Below, piece by piece: positions 45,444 to 54,707 of a stretch of 64,000 bases of DNA (within the stretch, counting starts at the first letter, position 1; each line of letters starts with the position of its first letter). The DNA is from Putridiphycobacter sp965230485 (GTDB lineage: Bacteria > Bacteroidota > Bacteroidia > Flavobacteriales_D > Crocinitomicaceae), in contig CBDDLA010000001.1 in assembly GCA_965230485.1 (NCBI GenBank), positions 372,001 through 436,000 of the forward strand, read 5' to 3'. The position numbers were made by a program, and so were the translations under genes. The notes beneath the pieces are model-generated. The model did not search any database. It was not told the origin of the DNA and worked only from the letters and a program-made list of their open reading frames with translations.

Positions 45444-47249
45444 TTATTCAATTACCATTGATTTTCTTACTGTACTTGTAGCATTTTCGATTGATACAAA
45501 GTAAACACCTGCTTCGATATCTTCTAAGCTAATGTCTGTTTTAGTATCATTCAATGCTGACATATACACTAATTGACCAGCAGCATTAGTAATTCTTACT
45601 GTTGTAGCACTCGATAGTTCTGCTAATTCAATTGAGAAGAATCCATTTGATGGGTTAGGATAAATACTGAATGTATTTGAATTGTCATCATCAATTCCTA
45701 AAGATCCTAATCTTACACAATTGGTCATCTCTGTACAACCATTCTTTGTAATGATACAAGCATAGTCACCATTCACAGTTGCCTGGAAAGTTTTATTTGT
45801 AGCATTTGGAATTGGCATAAAGCCATTGTTACAATCTACCCATTGGTATGTTGCTCCAGTTTCTGCTGCTTCAACTGTTAAAGCACTTACAAATGTAGCT
45901 ATGGTATTAACCGTGTTAATTGCCACAACATAGTCGATAATACTATCACATCCGGTTGAACCATTAAATGTTTCAGTAAAAGTTCCTGAAGTGGTCGTTG
46001 TATTCATTCCTGATGGAGATGTCCACTCATCACAAGCCGATATGTTGATGGTTTGTGTATTTCCTTGTGTGACGGTAAGGTTTACAAATACTGTACTATC
46101 ACATCCATTAGCAGAGGTCAGTGATGCATCCACATATGTACCACTTGTAGAGTATGAATTCCCATTTGGTGATATATAAGGTGGATTACAAGCCGTGGCA
46201 ATAATCGTTATACTATTAGCGTAGAACATGTCTAAGTTAATAGTCATAATACTATCACAATTTGCTGCATTAGGTATTGTATCCATATATACACCACTTA
46301 TTGTATACTGAGCCCCACTTGGTGCCGTGTAAACATCACACGCTGTAGTTGCAAATGAACTATAAGTGTTATCAAAATCTAAATCAAAAGTAATTACACT
46401 ATCACAATTTGCTGCATTAGTAGTTGTATCAGTGTAAATACCATCATCACCTACAACTATACCTGAAAAAGGAAGTGTGTATGTTCCACAAATGTTGGTA
46501 ATAGTTTGAGTAGCAAAAGTATTGGTTGTTGATAAGTTAATGGTGATAATACTATCACATCCAATCGCATTTGGAATAGTATCTAAATAAGTACCTGCAT
46601 CATGTAATTGTTTTCCACTTGGTGCAGTATAGTACCCACAACTTTGACCATTAATTGTATTAAATGATGGTGTACATTCAAATACCTCTACATCATCAAG
46701 ACACATATCACTTCTGAATCCTGTTCCTCTTTCACCTTCAAATCTAATAATGATTGTGCTTCCAGCAAAAGCTGATAAACTAACAATTTGTTCTGTCCAA
46801 GGTGAGTTAGCGGCTGCATGTTGCTGTCCTGATATTTCGAAAATAACAGGAGACCAAGATGTACCGTCCCAAACATCAATTCGTAAATCTCCCATTTGGT
46901 CACCAAACATGTGGTAATAAAATTTTAAAGCTGGGTATGTTAAACCAGAAATATCAATTTGAGGTGTTTTTAAGCTATCTACACCATCAGCAGTTGAACA
47001 TTCAAGCATAGCATATCTTGAACCTGCATAAGCTCCTGAAGGACCAGTGTTAAAAGAACCTCCACCACCAGTGAAAGATCCCCAGAAAGGACCAGAACCA
47101 TTAGCTGACCAACAATTATTGTTAGTACCAATATTGGTAGTAGTAATTGTTTCAAACCCATCTATCCATGGTGCAACAATTGGTGTACATTGCGAATACC
47201 CCATGTACGAGGCGCCCGCAAATAATAAATAAGATAAAATTTTCTTCAT
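45444..47249 (-). CDS. T9SS-secreted MAM-like adhesin, copy 2
   Basis: Same 601-residue product as the preceding gene, with no amino-acid difference. The frame is open 31 codons further upstream (to 47342), but that extension is absent from copy 1 and lies over the promoter, so ATG 47249 is taken. Domains as in copy 1: signal peptide, MAM-like domain, five Cys-paired CDSI repeats, QWVDCNN module, T9SS type A domain. Because the proteins are identical, the second copy can only change dose, or timing through its different promoter. No paralogue with divergent sequence is in the window. Confidence 0.93.
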   Translation of the reverse strand: MKKILSYLLFAGASYMGYSQCTPIVAPWIDGFETITTTNIGTNNNCWSANGSGPFWGSFTGGGGSFNTGPSGAYAGSRYAMLECSTADGVDSLKTPQIDISGLTYPALKFYYHMFGDQMGDLRIDVWDGTSWSPVIFEISGQQHAAANSPWTEQIVSLSAFAGSTIIIRFEGERGTGFRSDMCLDDVEVFECTPSFNTINGQSCGYYTAPSGKQLHDAGTYLDTIPNAIGCDSIITINLSTTNTFATQTITNICGTYTLPFSGIVVGDDGIYTDTTTNAANCDSVITFDLDFDNTYSSFATTACDVYTAPSGAQYTISGVYMDTIPNAANCDSIMTINLDMFYANSITIIATACNPPYISPNGNSYSTSGTYVDASLTSANGCDSTVFVNLTVTQGNTQTINISACDEWTSPSGMNTTTTSGTFTETFNGSTGCDSIIDYVVAINTVNTIATFVSALTVEAAETGATYQWVDCNNGFMPIPNATNKTFQATVNGDYACIITKNGCTEMTNCVRLGSLGIDDDNSNTFSIYPNPSNGFFSIELAELSSATTVRITNAAGQLVYMSALNDTKTDISLEDIEAGVYFVSIENATSTVRKSMVIE

Positions 47250-47269
47250 AATAAATAGTTTATAAGCGA

Positions 47270-47301
47270 TAAAAATAATACAACAGAAAACGATTTCCAA
47301 A
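47270..47301 (-). promoter_or_regulatory. Promoter of adhesin copy 2 (TTTG, 20 bases, TATTTTTA)
   Basis: Minus strand: -33 TTTG at 47301-47298, 20-base spacer, -7 TATTTTTA (one mismatch) at 47277-47270; leader about 16 bases. Same geometry as copy 1, different bases. Confidence 0.5.
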
Positions 47302-47450
47302 TATTTTAACAGTCTATTCTGTTTAAAAATTAACATTGCCATGTTAATTTACTGATTAAAAAATACTTAATCTGTTAATAAAGAGTTGAAATGTAATATA
47401 GTGGATAATTAGGTGTTTGATCTCAGTTAGTGTCTTTATTCAGTTCAACT

Positions 47451-48431
47451 TTAAAAAATAGACAAATCATGAATGCGATCTAAAAGGTCATTATCAATCT
47501 GGTTGTCTTTTGTAATTTTAGATCCAAGTTGGAAGGAATGGACAGCGTTATTTCTTAACCCAACAATACAATTGACATTACTAGTGTTAATGTTTTGTAT
47601 GGCATGAATGCCAAATTTGGTTGCTAATTGACGATCAATAAAAGTTGGACTTCCTCCTCTTTGTGTATGCCCTAAGACCGCAATTCGTATTTTTTCGTGT
47701 AATTGTTTTTTCTCAAGATATTGAAGTAATTCTTTAGCTCCGCCTATCTCATCTCCCTCAGCAACAATAATAATACTCGATTTTTTAACTGCAATGGCTA
47801 ATCTTATTTTTTGCTCAAATCTAATGAAGTCTTCTTTAGTTTCTGGGATAAAAACCTCTTCAGCACCAGTAACTAAAGCAGAGTTTACAGCAAGTAAGCC
47901 AGAATTATTCCCCATCACCTCCACTAAGAAAATTCTATGGTGCGAACTTGCAGTATCTCTTATGTTATCAACCATCTTCACTATATTGTTGAGCGCCGTA
48001 TCAAAACCAATCGTATATTCTGTACCAAAAATGTCATTATCAATAGTAGCTGGAATACCAATAAAGCTTATTTTCCATTCGCTATTAAATAGTTTAGCGC
48101 CCTTAAAACTTCCGTCTCCACCAATGACTATCAAAAGATCAATTTGAAGTGCTTTCAAGTTTTTGAAGGCTTTTTCTCGGAATGACTTTTCAAAAAAACG
48201 TTCACTTCTGGCTGTACCAAGTATTGTACCTCCTTTTTGAATGATGTTTGAGACATCATTATACTCTAATCGCTGAATATTGTTGTCAATCATTCCATTA
48301 TAACCATCAGCAATGCCAAAAATTCCGTAACCATTTGCAATGCCAATTCTTGTAATTGACCGAATGCATGCATTCATTCCTGGAGCATCTCCGCCTGATG
48401 TTAATACACCAATATTTCTTATTTTTGTCAT
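47451..48431 (-). CDS. pfkA: 6-phosphofructokinase, ATP-dependent type
   Basis: 326 residues, the usual length of bacterial Pfk-1. It phosphorylates fructose 6-phosphate in glycolysis. Motifs: SGGDAPGMNACIR (nucleotide loop), GTILGTARSERF (active-site Arg), IGGDGSFKGA (GGDGS, the ATP type rather than PPi-type GGDD), PATIDNDIFGTE (catalytic Asp), SSHHRIFLVEVMG (substrate Arg) and GHTQRGGSP. Odd point: the usual MGR-x-x-G motif is MGNNSG here, replacing the Arg equivalent to E. coli Arg171. The start lies 13 bases from the start of a divergent barrel gene. Confidence 0.93.
   Translation of the reverse strand: MTKIRNIGVLTSGGDAPGMNACIRSITRIGIANGYGIFGIADGYNGMIDNNIQRLEYNDVSNIIQKGGTILGTARSERFFEKSFREKAFKNLKALQIDLLIVIGGDGSFKGAKLFNSEWKISFIGIPATIDNDIFGTEYTIGFDTALNNIVKMVDNIRDTASSHHRIFLVEVMGNNSGLLAVNSALVTGAEEVFIPETKEDFIRFEQKIRLAIAVKKSSIIIVAEGDEIGGAKELLQYLEKKQLHEKIRIAVLGHTQRGGSPTFIDRQLATKFGIHAIQNINTSNVNCIVGLRNNAVHSFQLGSKITKDNQIDNDLLDRIHDLSIF
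48420..48427 (+). promoter_or_regulatory. -7 promoter box inside the pfkA 5' end (TATTTTTG)
   Basis: Exact TAnnTTTG on the plus strand within the first codons of the divergent pfkA gene; predicted leader about 13 bases to the barrel gene at 48445. Confidence 0.4.
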
Positions 48432-48444
48432 GTAAATCTTAATT

Positions 48445-49281
48445 ATGAAAGTAAAATTACTGCTTTTTTATCTGCTTTTGGCTTTTAAATTATCTGCTCA
48501 AGAGTCTGCGCAAGATATCAAAAGGTTTATTTATGGCTTAAATGCTGGTGTAAAATTTGCGAATAGGAATTATGCGATCAGGTATACTGGTGCATATCAA
48601 AATCAACTTGAAAATTTTTTTTTGCAACAAAACAATTACCAAAACATAAGACAAATTTTAGGTAATAAAGATTTCTCATTTGATTCTTACAGTGAATTAT
48701 ATCGCTACCAACCAGCTCCGGTTTATGGGATAAATTTAGGTTTTCAGGCCAGTCGTAATTTAAGTTTTGAAGCAGACCTTAATTTCTCTAACATTAAATT
48801 TATTGGTGGTTATACCCTATCTATTATCGAGCCAGGAAATTTTACCACACAAGACATTTTTCAGAATGGCACTGTTTTAGGGCAAGAAAGCAGATTTAAT
48901 GGAAGAGTGAACATGAACTTTACAAGCAATGGTGAAAAGATTAAAGGAGTCGTTGGCATATCCGGTCTTGTTAACTCTTGGAGAATGGAAGAGAATTTAG
49001 TTGAATTAAATGGTGGGATTATTACCAATTTATTTTCACCAATTAATGCTACCAATGGCTTCACCTCAAGAGTAAGTGGTACTGGTTTTGGTTACGGCGT
49101 TAATGCTGGAATTGAAGTACCATTTAAAAAAGGAATTGTCATGCAAATTCTTTATCAGCCTTATATTACCAGAATGGACTATTTTACTACAAGAGATAAT
49201 ATAATTGCGCTCGGAGATGATTACGAAAAACCTGCCAGAAGACTAGAGCACGATTTAATTGCTCGGTTTGTATGGCGATAG
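48445..49281 (+). CDS. Outer-membrane beta-barrel protein
   Basis: 278 residues, signal peptide (MKVKLLLFYLLLAFKLSAQ). Alternating strands with glycine-aromatic turns: FIYGLNAGVKFANRNYAI, VYGINLGFQASRNLSFEADLNFS, KIKGVVGISGLVNSW, GFGYGVNAGIEVPF, with a terminal aromatic (DLIARFVWR) near the end. Fits a porin-like small barrel common in the phylum (outer membrane beta-barrel protein). Substrate not known. Convergent with the ECF sigma gene, nine bases apart. Confidence 0.75.
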   Translation: MKVKLLLFYLLLAFKLSAQESAQDIKRFIYGLNAGVKFANRNYAIRYTGAYQNQLENFFLQQNNYQNIRQILGNKDFSFDSYSELYRYQPAPVYGINLGFQASRNLSFEADLNFSNIKFIGGYTLSIIEPGNFTTQDIFQNGTVLGQESRFNGRVNMNFTSNGEKIKGVVGISGLVNSWRMEENLVELNGGIITNLFSPINATNGFTSRVSGTGFGYGVNAGIEVPFKKGIVMQILYQPYITRMDYFTTRDNIIALGDDYEKPARRLEHDLIARFVWR

Positions 49282-49290
49282 GTCAATTAC

Positions 49291-49887
49291 TTAGTACTCT
49301 AGGCAAATTTCTTTTTCCTGAATAAGCTTTCTTAAATTGATGAGCGCATATCTCATTCTACCTAAGGCTGTATTTATGCTGATACCTTCTTTTTCGGCAA
49401 TATCTTTAAAGCTCATACCCACAAAAATTCGCTTATTGAGTACATCTTTCTGATCAGTAGGCAAAAGATCAATCAAGTGAATTAAACTCTCCTCCACTTG
49501 CTCCTTGATTAGAATATCTTCAATATTTTTATCCGTTCTTTTAATAATAGAAAAAATATCAAAATCTTCGCTAGCACTTGACGATTCAGAAATAGTAGGC
49601 ATTTTTTTGTTCCTTCTAAAATGATCAATGACCAAATTATGTGCAATAGTTAACACCCATGGCAAAAACTTCCCCTCTTCATTATAAGCTCCCTTTTTGA
49701 GTTGCTTAATGACCTTTATAAATACATCCTGAAAAATATCATTGGCGAGGTCATAATTCTTTATTTTTGAAATAATATAACCAAAAACTCTATCTTGATT
49801 ACGATTTAATAAAATCTCAAAAGACTTTTCATTTCCTGATAAGTATGCACTGATAAGCGCCTGATCGGTTAGTTTAGTCGATTCCAT
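49291..49887 (-). CDS. ECF-family RNA polymerase sigma-70 factor
   Basis: 198 residues. Region 2 spans about 15-95 (ILLNRNQDRVFGYIISKIKN, DLANDIFQDVFIKVIKQL, LPWVLTIAHNLVIDHFRRN) and region 4 about 130-190 (LIDLLPTDQKDVLNKRIF, MSFKDIAEKEGISINTALGR, the recognition helix). No anti-sigma gene follows, unlike classical ECF loci; the neighbour is a barrel gene in the opposite direction. Of the low-evidence Bacteroidota type often used for growth or envelope control. Confidence 0.93.
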   Translation of the reverse strand: MESTKLTDQALISAYLSGNEKSFEILLNRNQDRVFGYIISKIKNYDLANDIFQDVFIKVIKQLKKGAYNEEGKFLPWVLTIAHNLVIDHFRRNKKMPTISESSSASEDFDIFSIIKRTDKNIEDILIKEQVEESLIHLIDLLPTDQKDVLNKRIFVGMSFKDIAEKEGISINTALGRMRYALINLRKLIQEKEICLEY

Positions 49888-50078
49888 AATTCACTTTAAT
49901 TAAACAATAATGTGCACAGCACAGAACTGATTGTTAATACATTAAATGTTAAAAAGTAGAATTATATCGATAGGCAATCTTTATTAATAAAAGCTAAACT
50001 AGTGAAATTAATCGAATTACAAGAATAATTATAGATTATTTCCAACCATAACAACGCATGCAAATCGAAAAAGGTTGG

Positions 50079-50086
50079 TAAATTTG
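50079..50086 (+). promoter_or_regulatory. -7 promoter box (TAAATTTG)
   Basis: Exact TAnnTTTG about 30 bases before the uvrA ATG; predicted leader about 25 bases. No LexA-type operator is recognisable. Confidence 0.45.
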
Positions 50087-50115
50087 TAAAAAAAAATAAT
50101 TTCTTCCCTTATAAA

Positions 50116-52914
50116 ATGGCAAAATCTAATCAATTCATAGAGATAAAAGGTGCTCGTGTACATAATTTGAAGAATATTGATCTTAAGATTCCTCATAATC
50201 AGATCGTGGTTATTACAGGGTTATCAGGGTCTGGTAAATCTTCATTGGCTTTCTCAACCTTATTTGCCGAAGGACAAAGACGCTATGTAGAAAGTCTATC
50301 TTCATATGCCAGACAATTTTTAGGCCGATTGGAAAAACCTGATGTAGATACGATTAAAGGCATATCTCCCGCCGTAGCCATAGAACAAAAGGTTATTTCT
50401 AACAATCCTAGATCTACAGTAGGAACCGTAACTGAAATTTATGATTACTTAAAGGTTCTATTTGCTAGAATTGGCAAAACGTATTCTCCAACTACTGGTA
50501 ATGAGATAAAAAAGAATACTGTAGCGGATGTGGTTGATTATATACTTGGTTTAGAAACGGGTCAAAAGTTCATGATCATTGCCCCGTGGCATATTTTAGA
50601 TAATAGAACAGTAAAAGAATCAGTCAAACTGTTAATTTCTCAAGGTTATTCAAAAGTGTTCATTAAAGGTGATACTTACGACTTGGCTGACTTGAATCCA
50701 GAATTATATATTAAGGATAACTCTTATATTATTATTGATAGATTAAAGTCCCAAGACAGTGATGATGATTATTTGTCAAGACTTGGAGATTCCATTCAAA
50801 CAGCATTTTACGAAGGCTATGGTGAAGCATTGGTTTATAATTTAGAATCTACTAAAAAGACCATTTTCTCTAATAAATTTGAAGAAAACGGGGAAGAGTT
50901 TATAGAACCTACTATTAATTTTTTCACGTTTAATAACCCTTTTGGTGCATGTGGAACTTGCGAAGGGTTCGGTTCCATGATTGGAATTGATGAGACTTTA
51001 GTTATACCAGATAAATCATTATCACTTGTTCAAGATGCCGTTGTACCTTGGAAAGGAGAAAAAATGTCGGAGTGGAAAATGAAAGTTATTCACAACGCCG
51101 AAAAAACTAATTTTCCAATTCATAAACCCATTGAGGATTTAAATGAAGAAGAGTATAATATGCTTTGGCAGGGCACACCTTATTTTGAAGGATTATGGGA
51201 TTTCTTTAATCACCTTCAACAGCAATCGTATAAAATTCATTACCGAATCATGCTATCCAGATATAGAGGTAAAACCAAATGTACGGACTGCAGAGGCACT
51301 CGGCTTAGGGTTGAGACAAACAATGTTTTAATAGACGATAAGAATTTATCTGATTTACTTTTGATGCCGATTAAAGATTTATCAGATTATTTCAGAAATG
51401 TTAAGTTAGATAAGTATCAGATTCAAATTGCTGAACGACTATTGCTAGAGATAAAAAATAGGTTGAAATACCTTGAACAGGTCGGACTAGGTTATTTAAC
51501 CCTTAATAGGCAATCAGGCACATTATCCGGCGGAGAATCTCAACGGATTCATTTGTCAAATGCCTTGGGCAGTTCTCTTGTAGGATCAATGTATATTCTT
51601 GATGAACCTAGTATAGGTCTACACCCCAGAGATACAGCTAAACTAATTGATGTATTGAAGCATTTAAAAGCCATTGGAAATACCGTTATAATTGTTGAAC
51701 ATGAAGAAGATATTATTCAAGCTGCCGATCAAATTATAGATATGGGACCTATGGCAGGTTACTTAGGAGGTGAAGTAGTATTTCAAGGTGTACATGAAGA
51801 CCTTATAAAAGCCAAAAATAGCATAACAGCAGACTATTTAACTGGTAAAAAAGGCATTAAAATACCAATACAAAGGAGGTTATTAACTGATAAAATAATA
51901 ATTGAAGGAGCCAAAGAAAATAATTTAAAAAACATTACTGTTTCAATTCCACTAAATGGGTTTGTTTGTGTCACCGGTGTCTCAGGAAGCGGTAAATCAA
52001 CATTAATTAAGCAGATATTGGCTCCTGCCTTGCAAAAAAAATTAGGTAAATCTACCTCTAAAGTCGGTCAATTTTCTAAACTAACTGGAGATATTGCTAA
52101 ATTAAAAGATATTGAAATTATAGACCAAAATGCTATTGGACGATCTTCTAGGAGTAATCCCGCTACATATGTAAAGGCTTTTGACTATATCCGTGATTTA
52201 TTTTCTAAAAGACAAGCAGCTAAAGTACTAGGTCTAAAACCCGGTTACTTTTCGTATAATGTTCCTGGTGGGCGTTGTGAAACTTGTAAAGGAGAAGGTG
52301 AAATTACCATAAGTATGCAATTTATGGCTGATGTAAAATTACGTTGTGATGATTGCAAAGGCAAACGATATTCACCAGAGGCATTGGAAATTAAAATGAA
52401 AGAGAAAACAATTTCTGATGTTTTAGAAATGACAATAGATGAAGCCATTTCTTTTTTTAATGCGCCTAAAGGATCAGAAAAGTCTATTCGGGAACGTCTA
52501 CAACCTCTTCAAAATCTGGGACTTGGTTATTTAAAACTAGGTCAATCCTCAAGCACATTAAGTGGTGGTGAAGCACAACGGATAAAATTGGCCACTTATT
52601 TAATGGAAGGTCAGAAAAATATTGAACCTACCCTATTTTTGTTTGATGAACCAACTACAGGACTTCATTTCCATGATATTGCTAAATTATTGGTCGCTTT
52701 CAACCATTTAATAAGCTTGGGGCATTCCATTGTGGTGATAGAGCATAATATGGATGTCATTAAAACTGCTGATTGGATTATAGATATTGGACCAGAAGGA
52801 GGAGATAAGGGAGGAGATATTGTTTTTAGCGGAACACCTGAAGATCTATTATCTATGGAAGACTCCTATACTGCAAAGCATTTAAAAAGTAAAATGATGC
52901 TTGAAACCTCATAA
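50116..52914 (+). CDS. uvrA: Excinuclease ABC subunit UvrA
   Basis: 932 residues, full length. Damage-recognition ATPase of nucleotide excision repair. Two ABC modules: Walker A GLSGSGKSS near residue 34 with signature LSGGESQRI, and GVSGSGKST near 620 with LSGGEAQRI; Walker B segments YILDEPSIGLHP and FLFDEPTTGLHF. Zinc sites: CGTCEG and CTDCRG in the first half, GGRCETCKGEGE with LRCDDCKGKRY in the second. The sequence RYVESLSSYARQFLGRLEKP is the family signature. uvrB and uvrC are not nearby. Confidence 0.98.
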   Translation: MAKSNQFIEIKGARVHNLKNIDLKIPHNQIVVITGLSGSGKSSLAFSTLFAEGQRRYVESLSSYARQFLGRLEKPDVDTIKGISPAVAIEQKVISNNPRSTVGTVTEIYDYLKVLFARIGKTYSPTTGNEIKKNTVADVVDYILGLETGQKFMIIAPWHILDNRTVKESVKLLISQGYSKVFIKGDTYDLADLNPELYIKDNSYIIIDRLKSQDSDDDYLSRLGDSIQTAFYEGYGEALVYNLESTKKTIFSNKFEENGEEFIEPTINFFTFNNPFGACGTCEGFGSMIGIDETLVIPDKSLSLVQDAVVPWKGEKMSEWKMKVIHNAEKTNFPIHKPIEDLNEEEYNMLWQGTPYFEGLWDFFNHLQQQSYKIHYRIMLSRYRGKTKCTDCRGTRLRVETNNVLIDDKNLSDLLLMPIKDLSDYFRNVKLDKYQIQIAERLLLEIKNRLKYLEQVGLGYLTLNRQSGTLSGGESQRIHLSNALGSSLVGSMYILDEPSIGLHPRDTAKLIDVLKHLKAIGNTVIIVEHEEDIIQAADQIIDMGPMAGYLGGEVVFQGVHEDLIKAKNSITADYLTGKKGIKIPIQRRLLTDKIIIEGAKENNLKNITVSIPLNGFVCVTGVSGSGKSTLIKQILAPALQKKLGKSTSKVGQFSKLTGDIAKLKDIEIIDQNAIGRSSRSNPATYVKAFDYIRDLFSKRQAAKVLGLKPGYFSYNVPGGRCETCKGEGEITISMQFMADVKLRCDDCKGKRYSPEALEIKMKEKTISDVLEMTIDEAISFFNAPKGSEKSIRERLQPLQNLGLGYLKLGQSSSTLSGGEAQRIKLATYLMEGQKNIEPTLFLFDEPTTGLHFHDIAKLLVAFNHLISLGHSIVVIEHNMDVIKTADWIIDIGPEGGDKGGDIVFSGTPEDLLSMEDSYTAKHLKSKMMLETS

Positions 52915-52930
52915 ATGATTAGATACCTTA

Positions 52931-54151
52931 TTAGTTTAACTTAGCAGCAACAAATCCAGTACTCCAGGCAGCCTGAAAATTAAAACCACCTGTAATACCA
53001 TCAATGTCTAAACCCTCGCCAGCAAAATATAAACCTGGAACTATTTTGCTTTGCATGGTATTAAAATCTACTTCATCTAAACATATGCCACCGGCGGTAA
53101 CAAATTCCTCCTTGAAAGTAGTTTTACCGTTTATATCGTAAATATCGTTCACAAGTATATTCGTGAGTTTATTTAATTCGTGTTTAGAAAGCTCTCGCCA
53201 TTTTTTAGATACTGGAAGATTAATTTTTTCGAGCAAAAAATCCCACAATCTAGTTGGCATTTGCACAATTTTCTGATTCGCTATTTTTTTCGAGTCATTA
53301 AGATTTATTTCTTTGATTAAAAGATTTTTAACTTCATCAAAGTTTAGCATATCCATCCAATTTACTTGTAACTTAAACCGGTATTTCTTTGCCTCTAAAA
53401 TTCTTGCTCCCCAAGCTGATAATTTAAGTATAGCGGGGCCACTCATTCCCCAATGCGTAATCAATAACGGGCCACGCTCAACTAGTTTAGTGCCTTGTAA
53501 TCTTGTCACAACCGGATTAACTACAATTCCCATCAATTTTTTAACTGGTTCTGTAGGCATATTAAAAGTGAATAACGAAGGTACAGGTGGAATCAAAGAA
53601 TGACCAGTATGTTTCAAAAAATCAAACCCTGATGCTTTAGGCTGTCCACCAACTGTAACAATTACTTTTTGAGCATACGCCTTCTCATCTTTAAAAACAA
53701 GACTAAACAAATCGTCTACTTTGCGCATATCTGTTAAGTGATATCCTGTTTTTACAGTCACTTTTAAGCGCTTGCACTCTCTTTTAAACAAGTCAATAAT
53801 AGTTTGCGAATCCTGAGATGCTGGAAAAATACAGTTATCGCTTTGAGTGACTAATGATACTCCCCTATTCTCAAACCATTCTACAGTGTCATTAACATCA
53901 AATTGACTAAATACTTTTTTGAGCTGTTTTCCACCCCTTGGATAATTTTTCGATAATTCAGAGATTGAATAAGTCGCATTCGTAACATTGCACCGACCTC
54001 CACCAGAAATTTTAACTTTTGCTAATGTTTTTTTTGATTTTTCATAAACAGTGACCTCATAATCAGGAAAATTCATTTTTGTATGGATAGCGGCAAAAAA
54101 ACCAGCAGCTCCACCTCCAATAATCGCAATATGCTTATCGTATATTTGCAT
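52931..54151 (-). CDS. NAD(P)/FAD-dependent oxidoreductase, HI0933/YhiN family
   Basis: 406 residues, no signal peptide. Dinucleotide-binding GGGAAGFFAAIHTK near residue 12, the family signature SGGGRCNVTNA near 50-60, and the C-terminal EGLDIDGITGGFNFQAAW that closes over the flavin; a GGQPKASGFDF segment is also typical. Aminoacetone oxidase/BaiN-like flavoproteins share the fold, but substrate is not assigned. Transcribed after the DUF6495-like gene with three bases between them; converges with uvrA. Confidence 0.93.
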   Translation of the reverse strand: MQIYDKHIAIIGGGAAGFFAAIHTKMNFPDYEVTVYEKSKKTLAKVKISGGGRCNVTNATYSISELSKNYPRGGKQLKKVFSQFDVNDTVEWFENRGVSLVTQSDNCIFPASQDSQTIIDLFKRECKRLKVTVKTGYHLTDMRKVDDLFSLVFKDEKAYAQKVIVTVGGQPKASGFDFLKHTGHSLIPPVPSLFTFNMPTEPVKKLMGIVVNPVVTRLQGTKLVERGPLLITHWGMSGPAILKLSAWGARILEAKKYRFKLQVNWMDMLNFDEVKNLLIKEINLNDSKKIANQKIVQMPTRLWDFLLEKINLPVSKKWRELSKHELNKLTNILVNDIYDINGKTTFKEEFVTAGGICLDEVDFNTMQSKIVPGLYFAGEGLDIDGITGGFNFQAAWSTGFVAAKLN

Positions 54152-54154
54152 GGA

Positions 54155-54625
54155 TTATAACAAGAGGCTGATTTGTTTAAAAAGTTTTCCTTTTGATAAA
54201 TTTGCACCTCTATTTACCATGTCAAACATCTCCATCTCCCGAACTTTTGCGTATTTCTTTTTGGTTTGATAGATCTGTAAATCATCAGAATTATTTATAA
54301 TAATCGAATCCAGTGTTTGCTCACCAAGAAAATTTATTTCACTATTTTCATTTGCATCCAAACCCACCAAAACAATTTCTTTAGCTAAAAATTGAAAGCA
54401 TTTGATAGATTTTGAACTTACATGATCGATAAACAGCGTTTTTCTGAAAATGCTTTCAAAAATAACATCACTAAATTGATCGATTATACCCTCGGCTTTT
54501 TCTTTATTGTCAGCCTTTAAAGCTTCCCACTGCTTAACCTCTATTCCATTGACTACTAGAAATGAAATAAATTCTTCTTCAAACTCCTTTAATTCAGTAT
54601 TCGATAAGGTTCTGTACTTTTGCAT
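54155..54625 (-). CDS. Conserved Bacteroidota protein, DUF6495-like
   Basis: 156 residues, soluble, alpha/beta. The sequence opening (KYRTLSNTELKEFEEEFI, NGIEVKQWEALK) and the FSDVIFESIFRKTLF segment resemble DUF6495 proteins found next to housekeeping genes in the phylum; the assignment is from memory of the pattern and is tentative. A TAGTTTTG box lies 24 bases upstream. First gene of a two-gene unit with the HI0933-family flavoprotein. Confidence 0.65.
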   Translation of the reverse strand: MQKYRTLSNTELKEFEEEFISFLVVNGIEVKQWEALKADNKEKAEGIIDQFSDVIFESIFRKTLFIDHVSSKSIKCFQFLAKEIVLVGLDANENSEINFLGEQTLDSIIINNSDDLQIYQTKKKYAKVREMEMFDMVNRGANLSKGKLFKQISLLL

Positions 54626-54648
54626 GTTGATAAAACGTCGTTATTTTG

Positions 54649-54656
54649 CAAAACTA
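54649..54656 (-). promoter_or_regulatory. -7 promoter box (TAGTTTTG)
   Basis: Exact TAnnTTTG on the minus strand, leader about 19 bases to the DUF6495-like gene. A near match for the opposite direction (TACTTTCG) follows, so the divergent lipoprotein operon may start in the same 80-base gap. Confidence 0.45.
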
Positions 54657-54707
54657 CAAACTTATTTATCATTACTTTCGTTTTTTAATGTGATTATAAT
54701 TTTTCAA

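Larger units (their letters stand above)
45375..47261. repeat. Tandem duplication, unit 2 (about 1.89 kb)
   Basis: Partner of 43407-45293, same orientation, separated from it by about 81 bases of unlike sequence that hold the promoter of copy 1. See unit 1 for the three synonymous differences. Confidence 0.95.

Noticed and set aside
43407..47261. Mobile element or assembly artefact as source of the repeat
   Set aside because: No transposase, no terminal inverted repeats; the two copies have three fixed differences and unlike flanks, which an artefact would not produce.
47250..47342. 31-codon N-terminal extension of adhesin copy 2
   Set aside because: Covers the promoter and is absent from copy 1, whose signal peptide is identical from the inner Met.
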